DNA of 64,000 bases from Annulohypoxylon bovei var. microspora (GCA_022836615.1 MU405213.1:434001-498000); one strand, 5' to 3'; positions 1 through 12,958 are shown, counted from the first letter of the stretch. The notes: generated by a model from the letters alone, not told the origin. Numbers and translations are program-made.

Positions 1-692
1 AGGGGTAACAATACAGTCTTAGCTTTTCACCACCAAAGGAAACGATCACAGCACGGCGGCATAAAGGCAAAAAAAGAATATGATAATCATGCCTTATGTG
101 GCAAGAATTCCATTCGGCAAGGCTTCCTAGAAGTATAACGACAAAACTCAGGCCCCCTTTTCAACTCCAGTTTGGTATAGAAATAGTCTCCCATAATTCG
201 CATTATGCTATTGGTTGGGTACCTAGGTAGGCACCTACCTAATCATAGGTATTTAACCAATGCCTTTCTTCTTCCCCAGGCGCCTCTCATGAGATGCCTT
301 TCACTTCGATTCAACTCCGTACAGAGCTACTTATAGCAGCCTACTTAAACGTCAATTTTAGATAAGCGAGGTTGCGTGATCTTGCGAACATGCGGATGTT
401 CGATTCTTCATTCGCCCGGAAAGAGGGTGGTGCTGTATATCTGGTGCTCTCGTCGATTACGTGGACTTTTATTACCACCAGGCTTTTACGTCATTGAGCT
501 ACCATCGAGTAAACCAGGCGCGCTGATGCTGGCAATCTCTCCATTGATCGACTACCGTGTTAGTCGGTATGAATAACTCGGGCGCGACAGGAGGATCGGT
601 CCAGGCGAAGTACGATAGCTCTGTTGATTGCCCCAAATATAGGGGCTAAGAAGCATCTGGTCAATCGGAAATAAACCGACTTTCGCGCTGTA
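1..692. other. Intergenic, no gene seen
   Basis: I see no convincing coding region on either strand. The only structure is a cluster of the dispersed TACCTAGGTAGG-type repeat around 216-252. The right end is the 3' flank of the bZIP gene, whose stop codon lies at 693-695. Confidence 0.5.
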
Positions 693-1390
693 TTACATGG
701 AGTAACTCGATGAACCGTTGTTGTAGAGGAACAAATCCATATCGCCTGATGCCGAGATAGTCGGGTCGTATACTAGACTGCCTTGTTGGTAGTGATCGGC
801 CGTTTCTTGCTCGCGTTTGAGCCTCATGTACTCTGCCTGCAAGCTGGAATAGGCTTGGCCGAGGACGTCATTCTTTTTCTGAGCTTCACCGAGCAGAATC
901 TCAAGGTCCTTGATGCGCTGATCCTTCCGTTCTCGATAGGCTCGTTGCGATGCGCGATTCTGAGCTCTTCGGCGCTGCAGCAGACGACTTCTTAGCGGCT
1001 TGGTTCACAATCACGACCCCCTGAAGCGAGCTATTTCATTCAGCTTACTGATAAGACAGAAGGCGGTGCATTCTTGTATCTGTTCTCGCGTTTCCTCTTT
1101 GCCGCGGGCTTAGAAGGAGACTGTTGCGGCTCGGAATGTGCTGCTTCCCCTGACCCGTCTGTATGTTCGGGGCTGGGATACATCCCTTGAAATGTCAGAT
1201 CGTACTGCGGATTTACGGTTAGCTACAATTTTAGGAAGTTCTTTTACGAGCCGCATACCGGCGAATCCATTGGACTGGAAGTCGTTGAAGCGTTCGATGA
1301 ATCAAGATACAGGTCTGTATCACCATATATGTACGACATTGGCTTTGAGGGAGATGTGAGACCAGCAGTAATAGTATCGATTTCGTCCAT
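693..1390 (-). CDS. AP-1-like bZIP transcription factor
   Basis: Three exons on the minus strand, 1390-1259, 1204-1049 and 974-693, encode about 189 residues. Introns of 54 and 74 nt are both in phase 0. The second ends just before the core basic region, which reads RRRAQNRASQRAYRERK and continues into a leucine-zipper-like helix (residues about 97-150). Upstream lies the family-typical KRKRENRYKNAPPSVLS, so the join restores the known fungal bZIP order. The family binds DNA as dimers in the nucleus, often controlling stress or secondary metabolism; the target here is unknown. I chose the ATG at 1388-1390. An in-frame ATG at 1453 would add 21 Lys/Arg-rich residues. It is short for a regulator, with little activation domain, and could be a Yap/RsmA-type protein. 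No partner gene is adjacent. Confidence 0.88.
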
Positions 1391-2000
1391 TTCTATGTGG
1401 ATGTGTTGTCTCTGTTCTGTTATATTTCTTCTTTTCTTCCTCTGTAATATCACTCCGAATAGGGCTAACTAACGGTAAAGCGAAGAATGAGACCTCTTGG
1501 AGTTTGATTTTAAGAAAGGGGAGAAACTGAGTTGTACGGGAGAAGGAGATGGCGTGGAGCATATATCTAAACCATTCGCAATGATCAACCAAGCGTTTAC
1601 CTATGTGTAAATCTCACCTACTTGCAAGCATCCTTGTTAACAGCTTGCCGAGTCCGGATGGTCAAAAGTATCGCGTCGTCAACTTACAGCGCTGCAAGAG
1701 ATGCATCGCTTCGATATGTATTCGAAAGTACCTCGTCATCCCTGGAGGTGCAGGCGGAGCTGCCGTCTAACCGCATACGGGGTTACTGGTCTGCTGTAAA
1801 TAAGTCGGGGCCTGAATGATCGAGGTCGAGTCTCCCCAAAGCGGCAGGAAAGGAAACCCGAGACCCGGTATTCTTGGGCGTGAGCGGGGTCTTTTTCGGG
1901 AAATAGGCCCTCTTCGGACATAGGAAACTCGGGAACGAAGCTTACCTAATACCTAGACCAGAGTCAGCTCGCGTGGCAGAGTGGCATGGTGGCATTTGCA

Positions 2001-2053
2001 TAGTGTAGAGTGTAGAGTGCAGAGTGCAGAGTGCAGAGTGTAGAGTGTAGAGA
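2001..2053. repeat. 7-bp tandem minisatellite
   Basis: About seven tandem copies of a 7-bp unit, GAGTGTA or GAGTGCA, are visible. The variants are blocked: T-type at the edges and C-type in the middle. It lies in gene-free sequence. Confidence 0.8.
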
Positions 2054-3221
2054 CGTACATGCGAACGTATCAAGTTTTCTTAGAGTCTGTACATACCTTA
2101 GACCTCTATTTACATTTCACTTTCTCAGCCAGATCAGATGCCGAGGAGCTATGCGATAGTATGCTACAGTATGCGCCGCTAGATGTTACTCCTGACGTCA
2201 AAATAAGGGCACCTTCGATGGGGGTGTAAGACTCGCTGTGGGTGATCGCAAATACCTGCCCATACCGTCGAATTTGCAGCCCTGGAGGTTTGTTTGCAAT
2301 CGGTTCTGGTCTCGATACCGGCCTCGAGAACTATTGAATGTGCTGATCTTCCTTGCCGCTCAGCCCCGTCAATGGTCATACATATTATGACTGACACATT
2401 TCGGTGAGTACCTATGTAACGTACATTTCATCAGAGCCTGGTCGCGCGTCAATTATCAATGGCTTTTGCCGGATTGGTAAACCACCTGTGCAATAAACGT
2501 TCTGAGAGCCGCCGACTTGCCAAGCCTTACGACGTACGTACGCGATATCCGCCCTACGACAGCCGTTACGCCATTGACGTTTCCAGTAGTTTGGTTCGAT
2601 TCTACCATTTCCCCACATTGGGAACGCTTTATATATCTCGAATTTACCTAGGGATAGCTATTCTTTCTCATCATCGATCCCCCCCTGGGAAGCCGTTGGA
2701 AATGGTACGGTTCGGCATCTGGTTTAAGGTCTTTGATTTTAAATCTGGGCTTTGACAGAATTATACCATCCTTAGCCTCTTAGGTAAGTCCAGCAGCAAC
2801 TCTTGACGGTAATTTACCTAAAAAATCTACGACGATTCTACCTCGGTTCCTAACTAGTATGTCAGATACGCTGAACCCACTGGAATTTGACATAATGCAA
2901 TTACTGTAAGCACCTAAACCATACATTGTTGATGGTGTCAGGGCTACAGTGAAAATATATGTTCACCTTCTGTTACATCTAACTTACCCCGCGGGCCGTG
3001 CTCATCGTGGGGAATAACCCCGTTTTCATACCTACATACCTATGATAGGAGTTGTATTCGACTTAAGGTACGTAAGCAGGTCTCAATGTAGGCTATGGGC
3101 AAGTTTAAGACATGAATGCAGAGCTGCTTACCTAGGTGGAAGAAGTCAATTTGTGTTCTAGAACATCACGATTCCACGATGAACCACGAGAAGTCGAGCG
3201 GAATCTTCACCGCACTGACTG

Positions 3222-3241
3222 CCTACATAGGTAGGTAGGTA
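3222..3241. repeat. TAGGTAGG-type dispersed repeat
   Basis: A run of TAGG units belonging to the short repeat family that recurs across most intergenic spaces of this window. Confidence 0.7.
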
Positions 3242-5245
3242 CTAATGAGTTTAACTTGCTGCCGCCGATCTCTTAGCGCGTAAGCATGCTTGCAGGGATC
3301 GACGGCTACCCCCTTATTCCATCTCACGAGGCTAGTTGAGCGAGGATCAATGCTTTTCGTGAGGTCTTTCTGGCCACTTGAAAGGTAATAGGCGGAATGA
3401 CTAACATTGGTCAGCTAGACGTTTAAAATAGTAAGTATTAAGAGCCGACTATTTCCGGATCTTACATAAGATCCCGCCGGAGACATGCTCGCTCCAACGA
3501 ATCGGTAGTGTGTGTTCTGATTACTGATCAGGGCTTCCAATGTCGGCTTCTGATGACTGGGGCAAACAGAATCAGGGTCTTCGGAGATAGGGGAAAATGT
3601 AAAAGGCATACAGGTAGTCGTACCTGGCGCTATTGTCGTATACAGTCAGATCAGATTTTAAGGGGGGTATATGATGAACACCATGTCGGATATTTCGCCT
3701 TGCTGCTACGTATGCATCCACGCAAATACTATCTTCCCGGAGATTTCGTTCCAGCTTTGGACTACCAAAGGGACCTAGCAACGAGCTAGGATTGTCGAGC
3801 ATAGAAAACCATTATCTCATCTAGGTTTATGATATGATACACACTTTTTATTCCCGAAGCATGTTTAATCTAGGGCGAATAGATCGTCGACTAGGTTAAC
3901 TTCTGGAGGCACCTTCGTGTTTGCCGCGGTAATATCCCGCCTAGATAGAGATATTCAGCCAAACCGATATCATCCGCGCGGCCAATAACAACTATGAGGA
4001 ATATATACTCGGTATGGCTTGACCAGAGACGTGTCATGGATTTCTCCAACGTGCTTGATGATATGTCACAAAGACGACGTGAAGTTTGCCAAACAAATAC
4101 TTTGAAAATTTCTCATGTTAATAGGCTCCAAACCCTGCCAAGACATCCCGAGACAACGTTCGAGAAGCATAGGTTCAGGCATGGACGTAATACTCGTAGA
4201 CAGACTCGGCTCCATATAGGTACAGGGCGGTACCGCTTACCACTCCTTAGATTGGCCGCTTGTGGGTTTCCAGGCATGTAATAACCTTAAGCATCATGTA
4301 TGTCAGATTAAAGTTGCAGGACCAGTGACTCCTTTTCAAATAGTCGAAGATTGATCTTGAATATGCACTGCGACAGGCGAGACCGTTCATCGCTCGTGCC
4401 CATGACCGATAGGAGACCAACAGGTCTAGCCTTATTGGTTATTAGGTAGCATTTGATACTTAATTGTACAGCCTGATCCGGGATTCTGACAGGCCAGCGG
4501 ACATGCACTCCGCCGTTCCCCGCGGCCCTATTGTGAGGAGCGCAACCGCGGAGGCGAGGAGCGCAAGTTGGCACGGTACCGACGTGTACACTTATGCGAT
4601 TCTAGAACATAGAATCTATTTTGAGATTGGAATTGCGCTGAATCCGTAAGTGTTAATCCCGCGAATATGGGTTTAGCTTGTGGCCGGGAAGAAACTAGAG
4701 ACTCCTATTCCGTATTCTCTTGAGGACATAGCGTACAATAATCGCTAAGAAACCGGGGGGGCCATCATACCGAAAACCGAAGAAGCATCTCTAACCCTTT
4801 CCTGTCCCCGATGGCCGACCCAGCTGCCCTATCTATTTCATATCCGTCCCGTGCAGCCCGTGTCATGGTTTTCGTCGGCTTCGGGTACGACTTCGGGTAC
4901 GGCTTCGGACATCGAGAGTGATGTCATATAAGTCAACATAGCGTATATGCGAGAAATCTCCGAACGCCAACACTTCGTTTCATTATAGCACCTCGCTGTC
5001 TTACCAAGCCACCGAGGCAATGAAATAGTATCGGTATCATCAAATGGCTTATTGGCACGAGCTACATCTAACCTTGAAAATCAACAACAACAATTGTGAT
5101 TTTTTCTATCCGCCTATTGGGAACGTTCGTCCTAATAGAATAGTGTCGTGATCTGTGTAACTCAGGTTTCGAAGTGGCCTTGAGAGATGAAAACCCCTAT
5201 CTCGAGAGATAGGTAAACATCGTTATAATTTCAAGTGGCATTTTA

Positions 5246-6974
5246 TCATATAGATCCAGTGGATGATGTCGCAGATAGACGTTGTAGACCTGCCTCGGCT
5301 TGTACGATACCTGGCTCAAATTTGATTCGTTTGCTCAAACTCAGGCCTTCTTTAAACCTGAGCCTGGCTTCTTCGATGCCCCCTGCCATGGCTGCAATGT
5401 CTCCAAGATTGCAGAGCGCTACAGCACAAGTCTCGTCGCATTCGTCAGTTCTATCTTCGCCTTGTACTTTCTCGGCCGTCTTCTGAGCTTGCAGGGCCCA
5501 CAAGCGGGCACTAGCTAGGAGAGCAGATCGCGTCGGGCGGACACCCGCATTAGATCCCTTAGCCTGGGAGACTTGGTTGGGATCTGCCGACATTTCGACG
5601 GGTTGCTGCGCCAGAGAGGTAGCCAGATTATTCACTTTCACGAATTCCTCGTAAGCGCATATCCTATCTTGGTGTAACACGGGCTAGATACTTACTCAAG
5701 ACGGCCGTATGACAGCTGTTGGAGGGCGAAAGCGAGATTGCCTGGAGGAAGAGCGGTGCTGCGAGATAGTGTTGTGACTTAGACTCGTAATGATTTCCTA
5801 ACGCTGTGTCCGTGTTAGTAGTTACTTGGTCCGAGATCTAAAGCGAATCAGAGCAATATACCCTCGAGCGCACCCCCGATTTGTTCCGAGGTCATCCAGT
5901 CGCCCTCAGACTCCTTTACACCCTCAGCCTGGCGCCTCTGTAGTTCCTTCAAGACGGTCTCGACTGCCCATATCAAGTGCTCACCAGCGGAATTTCCCTG
6001 GAGAACATGCTCATCAGAATAAAGCTCTCCAAGTTTAACACTTATTCCGACCGATTTCCCCAGAATTCTTGTCCTCTTGGCCCACAGGTTTTCTGGACTT
6101 GTTGGTGTCTCGGATTCACTATCACCTTCCTTCGTAGGAGATTGCGGTGTCGACGCGACTGCTAACTTTCCCGAATTGTCGACCAGCCCGTCTCGAACGC
6201 TCTTCTCCATCAACTCAACCCATTGTTTACAATCTTGAAGAAGCGCCTCCAAGACTTGGATGGAATTCCTGTAACTACCGATTTTCTCGAACCACGCAGC
6301 AAATTGGATCCTGAGTCCCACAACTTCATCGGAGAATGGGTCAAGGCTAGCTTCGGAACATTGCTCTAAGGCGAGGCGATAGTACTTGAGAGCTAGCTTC
6401 GGATCCGGCGCATAGTTGCTGTAAAATAGTGCACGGCGAAGAGACTTTGCGATTTCCGGCGGGAATCGGGTGAACTGCTCAGACTGGAAATAATTAAAAT
6501 AGGCGTAAACTACATAGACGCATACGCCAGATACGACACATAAGCTTAGAATAGGCCCATAGAATTAGTATCGAGGACTTAGAATCGGCATTAGGATGGG
6601 AAACCTTACAGAATAATAGCAATGACAAGCTCTTCCGGACTTTGTCGATATAGCGATCGAAAACTTTGATTACGAAATGCGCCTATTATAGGGCGAAGGC
6701 TTAAGCTCTGTCTCAAGGCTCGAAGAAGTAGCCTCAATGGCGGTAGCGGCGGTTTCTGTTTATTTGATTCGTCTGAAGAGGTAGAGGATTTTAGCCGCCT
6801 TTGTTGGAAATTGTTGATTATGGCGATCTCAGAATGTGTAATATCGGCTCGTCCTATTTGTGTGGGGGAGAAAAGCGCGAAATGACTCGATGTATGTAGT
6901 CGCTTGTAGGCGCATCGAGCATGTTGGAGGTTATTGCCAGAGGTTAGTATTATAGCAGCTCGCGAAGTAGACAT
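5246..6974 (-). CDS. MGR3-like mitochondrial TPR protein
   Basis: Four exons (6974-6610, 6544-5862, 5803-5696, 5634-5246) encode about 514 residues. The N-terminus is Arg/Ser-rich without acidic residues, like a mitochondrial presequence. A single hydrophobic helix (about residues 113-140) spans the first junction and is restored only when exons 1 and 2 are joined. The rest is helical TPR-type sequence, including MNNLATSLAQQ, which appears only when the third intron is removed. In yeast, Mgr3 is an inner-membrane adaptor of the i-AAA protease that helps deliver substrates; the same role is inferred here. Introns are 58-65 nt. It is transcribed away from the heme-protein gene to its right, with a 519-bp shared upstream space. 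The family assignment rests on architecture and local motifs rather than a search. Confidence 0.8.
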
Positions 6975-7493
6975 TGTAGATGGTTGTCCAAGAACGTATC
7001 GCCAGGAGTTGAATGGACTCTATTTCAACATTGTGAAATCTGAATTGTTAGAATTGATGACGTTCCCATGTTCCAACATACTGGATATTTTTTTATGGAG
7101 AGCTTCTGTTATCCACATACATTGATAAGCATGGATCTATGCATATCAATGTACCTATATATCTGGTCCGTGCCCTCATAATCCAATTGTGGATGTTCCT
7201 CGGCTGCAAACGTTCATGTGCGCATTGACCATCTGGGTAGATACAAATCCGTCCCTCCAATCACGTAATATTCTACCGGTACATTTCAAAGCTTCAACTT
7301 CAAGGTTTCTACAATTTCTCTCATACCAATATCTAGGTAGGTTTCTCATATATGCAAGGTTACTTCTTAACTCTATATCTTCTTATTCCCTTTTAAAAGT
7401 AAATGAATTAAAAAATATATACCGATACCTAATCATTGGTCTCACTCTCACTGACATTAAATATCATCATAGTCAACTCGGTTAACTACAACA
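6975..7493. promoter_or_regulatory. Shared divergent upstream region
   Basis: This 519-bp stretch separates the start codons of the MGR3-like gene (-) and the cytochrome-b5-like gene (+), so it must hold both promoters. I see AT-rich stretches near 7380-7450 but no motif I would name. Confidence 0.4.
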
Positions 7494-8396
7494 ATGGCGG
7501 GCAAGTTCGAGCCTAAGGTTTCTATAACTCTAGATCCTCCTAAAGACGATCTTATTTCAGCTGAGGAGTTAGCAAAAGCCGACGGTGGGTTACCTTATAC
7601 CATAGTTGAATATAACCGCACAACCTAGACGACTTTGCATTTGCTTAAACCAATATATCATATCCTAGCATCACGACCTACCTCCACAGCATACCTACCT
7701 ACCCAGTCATAAATCCTCAGAAGATGTCAAACATCCTGCTAACCATCTAGGGATAGGGACCGAAGGACAAAAGGCATACGTAGCAATCAAGGTGCGTCTT
7801 TCTATTCTTCATAGACGGCCCATCGGTTTCCTAGTCATCTTAAACCTCCACCCCCTCTTCCAATAGTTTGATTACGTCGGGCCTTATACATATTCTTTCT
7901 TTCTTTCTTTTTTTATGTTCTTACATTGAATTATTAGGGAAGGGTTTATGATGTGAGCGGGAATAAGGCGTATCGAGAGGGTGGATCGTACCATGGTATG
8001 TGATGATATCTCATTCCCTCGCACTAGAAGCCATGCAACACGATGTGTCACTGCCTCCCCCGAAATTTTAATTCGATATTGCAGTTATTACTCTATTGTT
8101 TATCGGTCAGTGAGCCATCAGCTTGAGTCTGTGTCTCACGTTGAATTGCAGCTTCACCAAGATTCTCGATTTCATAGCTTAACATGGAAATAGTGTTTGC
8201 TAACACTACTCTAGTCTTCGCGGGGAAGGATGCTTCTCGTGCGTTAGGGAAGACGTCCACCAAGCCAGAAGATGTCAGACCGGAATGGCAGGATCTCGAT
8301 GACAAGGAAAAACAAACACTAGATGATTGGATCACTTTCTTCTCCAAGCGCTACAATGTCGTCGGCATCGTTCAAGGTGCGACGAACTTGGCATAG
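7494..8396 (+). CDS. Cytochrome b5-like heme/steroid-binding protein (MAPR type)
   Basis: Four exons (7494-7584, 7757-7791, 7938-7995, 8215-8396) encode 121 residues. Introns of 172, 146 and 219 nt make up more than half of the gene. The product is one cytochrome-b5-like MAPR domain: AEELAKADG near residue 23, VYDVSGNKAYREGG near 45, then Y60 before HVFAGKDASRALG. This tyrosine region is where PGRMC/Dap1 proteins bind heme. Dap1 in yeast supports sterol synthesis by P450 enzymes; the role here is inferred from the family. Unlike membrane-bound PGRMC proteins there is no N-terminal transmembrane helix, so it is probably soluble. The length matches the short fungal members. A CT-rich (CTTT)n run sits in the second intron. 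Confidence 0.9.
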
Positions 8397-9776
8397 TCCG
8401 TGTGAGCCGTCTAGCTCAAGTGGAATGTATTCATCAGGAATCAATGAGGAGGTTGCTTCAAAGTGATTCGGTATGAGATAGTTGCGGTAGGGCATTGGCC
8501 AGAGCTTTATCAACCGAGATAAGCAGGGTATCAGCCCTGCTTTCTGTTGCGCAGAGCAATATGCCCACAACCATTTTTACTAGAGAGAACGATATCCCAC
8601 CTTTTCTCACGATTCGAGTAAGCCTCTAGCTTTCGAGCATATGTATTACCTTCCAAGGTTACTTTCATCTCAGAGATACCCTATGCCGAGTTACACAGAC
8701 CGGGTTGCTGCTCAGTATATCATGTTTGCGAGATCGAAAGAATAGTTTCAACTCAGAGGCGCAAAGCCTCCACATTCCTCGTCGTACGGAAGCACGTTAC
8801 TGAGACAAGTAGTGGAGGTGAACACGACGTCTCCTTATAGAACCAATACCTTCTTAAGTACCTAACTAGGTAGTCATCCTATCCTCGAAGATTCCCAGCC
8901 CCTTCCGCCCTTAAAGAAGAACAAGGTAGCACAAGTCGTTACTCACTTGTCTTTAGGACCCCATCGGGCATGGTCCTTTGATCTCGGAAGCAAGTTGCCT
9001 CTAGGGCAAGTCCAGTATATGTCAGGGCACCTTTACGCCAAAAAAATGGATCTGGCTCATCAATGGTTCACGCATGCTAGGTTGCCTGCAGCCTTTTGGC
9101 GTGCTAACAGGGGTTCGGTGCAGGATCCCGATTGGATATGAACTTGTCTTAATATGCGAGTATTGTTGTGCTCTAGATGTCAAATAACCTTTTATTTCAA
9201 CTGGAAGACTAGTCTACATGGGAATGGGATGATCTTTCTATCATTTGTTCATCTTCAATGGACTAAGTGTCGACAAGCATGGAGAATAAGACACCATGAA
9301 TATAGTGAATTCCTGTAGACATTACCCCTTAAGGTATGCCGATTACCCCCCGGTTTAACTTAAATCAACCCTTTTCTACTTCCTCGCCCAAAAACCGTGC
9401 CTTATAACCTCTAAAGTGATAGTTACAAATGGCCGTGTAGGCAACAAATACACAGGCAAGTTCTCGATTTGATGGAGATGTCTTACAGACAACTGTCTTT
9501 GCATACTTGTCCCCCCCTGGCCCTCTCCGAAACACTTCACCAGAATCGTAACAGTTGGTAAGCAACATACAAGGCGTACTAACTCACTACACCTTCTGCT
9601 CGAGCTACCGGGAATCGTGTCCTTGAGCTACATACCTCAATGTAGCTTACCCGGACCGCGGTAGTCGGTGTCATTGAGTCCTGAAGCGATTTTCATGGAA
9701 ACTGGACGAAGCCAAAACCAAATGCACAGTGTAACATGCTTAACTCAGGCGGTCTTCCTTCGATGCGTATAGCTCA
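8397..9776. other. Intergenic, 1.4 kb
   Basis: I see no recognisable gene. A 67-codon minus ORF at 9365-9568 has no family resemblance. The TACCTAACTAGG motif occurs near 8858-8870. Confidence 0.4.
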
Positions 9777-9995
9777 TTATACGCGATGTGGAGGCGACCA
9801 TATCTTCCCATTGACGAAGCGGAACCCTTTTTCAATGCATTTCTCGCAAAGCTGCCCCGTCTGGAGCCAGGAGTCCCGGAGCTTCTTGACCCCAAGACAT
9901 TCATGATTAGGGTCATTGCGTGCGAAGTGACAGTATGACTTCAACCGACACACAGAGTGGTTGCATTCAAAGCGGAATTCGTCGTAGTCGCACAT
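9777..9995 (-). CDS. Small Cys-rich conserved fungal protein
   Basis: A single-exon ORF of 72 residues starting MCDYDEF. Seven cysteines and three histidines are spaced in pairs (CNHSVC, YCHF, CEKC), suggesting zinc or other metal coordination. The block SYCHFARNDPNHECLGVK resembles a widespread uncharacterised family of short ascomycete proteins that begin MCDY and contain YCHFARNDP. Its function is unknown to me. It stands alone between two gene-poor stretches. The compact ORF with conserved start makes it a likely real gene despite its size. Confidence 0.65.
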   Translation of the reverse strand: MCDYDEFRFECNHSVCRLKSYCHFARNDPNHECLGVKKLRDSWLQTGQLCEKCIEKGFRFVNGKIWSPPHRV

Positions 9996-12958
9996 CGTTG
10001 ACGTCGGAGAAAGCTCTAAAGGGGTTAGCCAACACGGAGTTTCTAGCGACGCGCTCGAGAGATTCTTGAAATGGTAAACTCTTACTCACAAGCACCAATT
10101 TCGGTTTTATCGTTAGGCGTGATACTATGCAGAGTTAAAAGATAAATACATAAAATGGAGCGTTCTGTTCTTACCTCAGAATAAAGAACAAAGAGTAGGA
10201 TGAAATATCATGAGTATAGAGTAATACAAGATAGCAATCGTTACATATCTGATTTATGAGATGATGCTTTTACTTTATAGAAGCTACGTTCATTCCATTA
10301 TAGCAGATAACCTACTATTAGTAACCTAATGACAAAAACAAACACGTTGTCCTAATATCCAAGAGGCACTCGGCTGCGACGACGAGATACCTAGTATACC
10401 TACACTACGTAGACTAAGTAGGTAAGCTACCTACCCAATTTCACGCAGCTTTCCTCCGCGCGGAGGAAACTCGCATTAGGTTGGCCACAGAAATCCTATT
10501 ATCCTTCCATATCAAGGGCCAGCGACTCTGATCTGTCATATTTTTCTCGTCGTGCAATTAAGATGTCGAAGCAAGATTCTGTGATACTACCTCCTACGTC
10601 TAGCAAGAAATATATCAGGTCGATATTTTGGTTAAAACTTCATAGTTCTCTAGAATCCGGTAACGAAGAAGGGTCATTAATGAGGAGTTATATAATGGCC
10701 ACTTACGCTTATGGTCGTTGAAGCTAGAAGTTGAGGCTGAGCAGGGGTCCTCTACGCGCACAGTAGAATCTCATCGACCGCGATCAGGAAACGTCCAAGC
10801 ACGCGTGAAGAACCACCTCTAGGAGAAGTAACGGAGATACACCAAACCGCCGGTCCTAGCATGAAGGCTTGAAAAATGTCAGTTGCCGCTTGACAATAAC
10901 AAATACGCTGCAACCTAGCGAAACGACCAGTAGCCGGGTAGATTCCGGATACATGGTGTTACCACACGAATGGAGCCTCGAAGCAGTCAAGCAGTCGTGG
11001 AATATGGCCTGCTTTGAGCTAATGCTAGCCCCAACGGCGCGGCCCGAGGAGTACCTAGTCAGTTTTACTCCAGTCCAAGGCAAACAATCTATCTTAAGGG
11101 TATATCAATTCGTAGGTTACGAGCACAGCAGCGGATTGTTACCGAGATCATATCTCATTAGCGTTTGATATTCGACACTAGTGACTCTACGGGAGGGGAC
11201 AAACGTGGAAGAACAGCCTAGGACAGATCGGACAATTGATAATCTTGTCGTACAAGACTACCTAGTTCCTCTAGCTGTTGAACGTTGCTGTAAATGCAAA
11301 TATCCGGGCGCTTCATGCATCAGTGGCAGAACGCTTTATCCTTGTATCACTTCATGGATAGTGCACTTGGCGTTGATGGATTAGACGTGCTGGTATGATC
11401 GATTTAAAGGCTTCCCGAAGAATCGTTTGACTGAAGTTAGTAGGTATTCCCGTTTCGAGCACGAGATAATAGATGGTAGATGGTAAATATCAACAAACTT
11501 CCCAATTAAGAGAGGTTTAGAAACGAATACTCAGTTATCTCGTGAATAGAATTATCCATCTCCGGCTTATATAGGATTGTACGCTTTCTAGCCGTCAGAA
11601 ATATTTTGGCACGTCCTTTTCAAGTAAAGAATTGTTATCTATAATGACGATACTCGAAGAATCTAGAGTGGTTGTAACACGTTAGATTTGAATGGTGATG
11701 AAGCTTCTAAATTATAGAAGGTTTGAAGAAAAATCGGAGTTGAAGATTTCTAAAGCTGTGATTTGCAATGAGAATATTGTATGTACCTAGGTATCTAGGT
11801 AGTGGCGGGATGCCCGATGTCCAAAGGTTATGACGTAGCGGCCCGTCTAGCCACAGGTCTTACAGGTATCATTGAACATTGGACCTTGGGTTTCGCACAC
11901 CGAAAAATTATGTGGGATTTACGTACTCAAATACTCAGATACCTAAGTATCCGAGGTAGGACAAGGACTAGACTGTGGCTATGCATGCTCAGATAGATGG
12001 GTACTTATACCAGATACAGAATCGCGGTAGATTGGTGAGTACAATACTATCTGGGTACCTATGTACATGCAGGTAGGCAGGTACGTAGATGCTTGGCAAT
12101 TGTGCATTTCAATGTTGTCCGCCTCACTTTCTTTTTGCCATTTAGGCCGTGTCTTGACCGAGAAAAAACCTTTGGGAGCACTGACGGTTTGATGGTTGCC
12201 TTTGCCTTTCTAAATCATATGCCTTGCACCACCAGCACCGCACACATTTTTCTTCCCATCCCTCCAACCATCAGACATTTTCTCTCTCTCTCACACACAT
12301 TTTGATTCAAACATCGGGCGCACCTAACGGCAACGATTAGAAACGCTTTTAAAGCGATGTTTCCCTTGTCGCATACAGCTTTTAGCCCTATTTCTATCGA
12401 GTTTCGGATTTAACCAAGTTATATTTCCGCTTATCCTAAAGCCTCAAAAAAGAGACGTTTGTTAACTTACTGAACTAGGCGGATGGCCTAGAGGGACAGC
12501 CTTTATTATCTTATTGAATCCCCTAAACCGTACTTAGGTAGCCTGACCTAATCTTCCAGGAGGATATATAACTTGGGATGCTGCCTAACCAAGTTTCAAT
12601 CTTATTCTTCTACTCGTTAGTTAGTCTTTTAATACTCATAATTCCCGCTTCAGTTTAGCCACGTGCTTGCACTTCTTGGGGTTAGGTTATATACACCGTG
12701 AAGATATTTGGAAGACGCCCTCATCATTCATAGTCCTCAATACTAACTCATCCCTTAAAGCCTACCTAAACCGTTCGATAAAGCCTTGGGATAGGCAAAT
12801 TTCCAGCTTGAGCCGGCATATATTCCGCTACCTGGAGGAACTTGACGAGTGGCTGCCGTTCTAAGTCTCGCAGCCCTCCTTTTCCTTGTATCTTTTCTCT
12901 ATCTCCCCATATCGGGAACCTACGGATATTTGGACTGTTTGATGGACTCTTTTCTAAG
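9996..12958. other. Gene-poor 3-kb region with possible relic
   Basis: Apart from the weak ORF cluster at 10562-11384, nothing is recognisable. TACCTAGGTA-type repeats occur near 10390-10440, 11785-11802 and 12055-12090. A CT/CA-rich microsatellite lies at about 12275-12302. The last kilobase is the 5' flank of the C2H2 gene. Confidence 0.4.
10562..11384 (+). pseudogene. Unassigned ORF cluster, possible gene relic
   Basis: An ATG at 10562 opens a short reading frame. Further right, several coding-like segments sit in different frames: around 10730-10860, 10869-11168 (100 codons) and 11181-11384. The last contains CCKCKYPGASC, recalling Cys-rich finger remnants. I could not join the segments with acceptable introns because stop codons interrupt them. 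It may be a decayed gene or chance ORFs. I recognise no family. Confidence 0.2.

Larger units (their letters stand above)
1391..5245. other. 3.9-kb gene-poor region
   Basis: No ORF here resembles a known family, and the short ORFs lack convincing codon character. It holds the 7-bp minisatellite at about 2001-2053, a TAGGTAGGTAGG repeat at about 3222-3241 and a doubled GAGGAGCGCAA near 4540-4563. It may contain decayed sequence, but I cannot assign any relic. Confidence 0.45.

Noticed and set aside
1965..1995. GTGGCAGAGTGGCATGG resembling a tRNA A box
   Set aside because: No B box or acceptor stem lies at the right distance.
5235..5518. Plus-strand ORFs of 72-83 codons
   Set aside because: They are antisense shadows of the last exon of the MGR3-like gene.
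9365..9568. 67-codon minus ORF next to the Cys-rich gene
   Set aside because: No conserved pattern, and no splice sites that join it to the neighbour.
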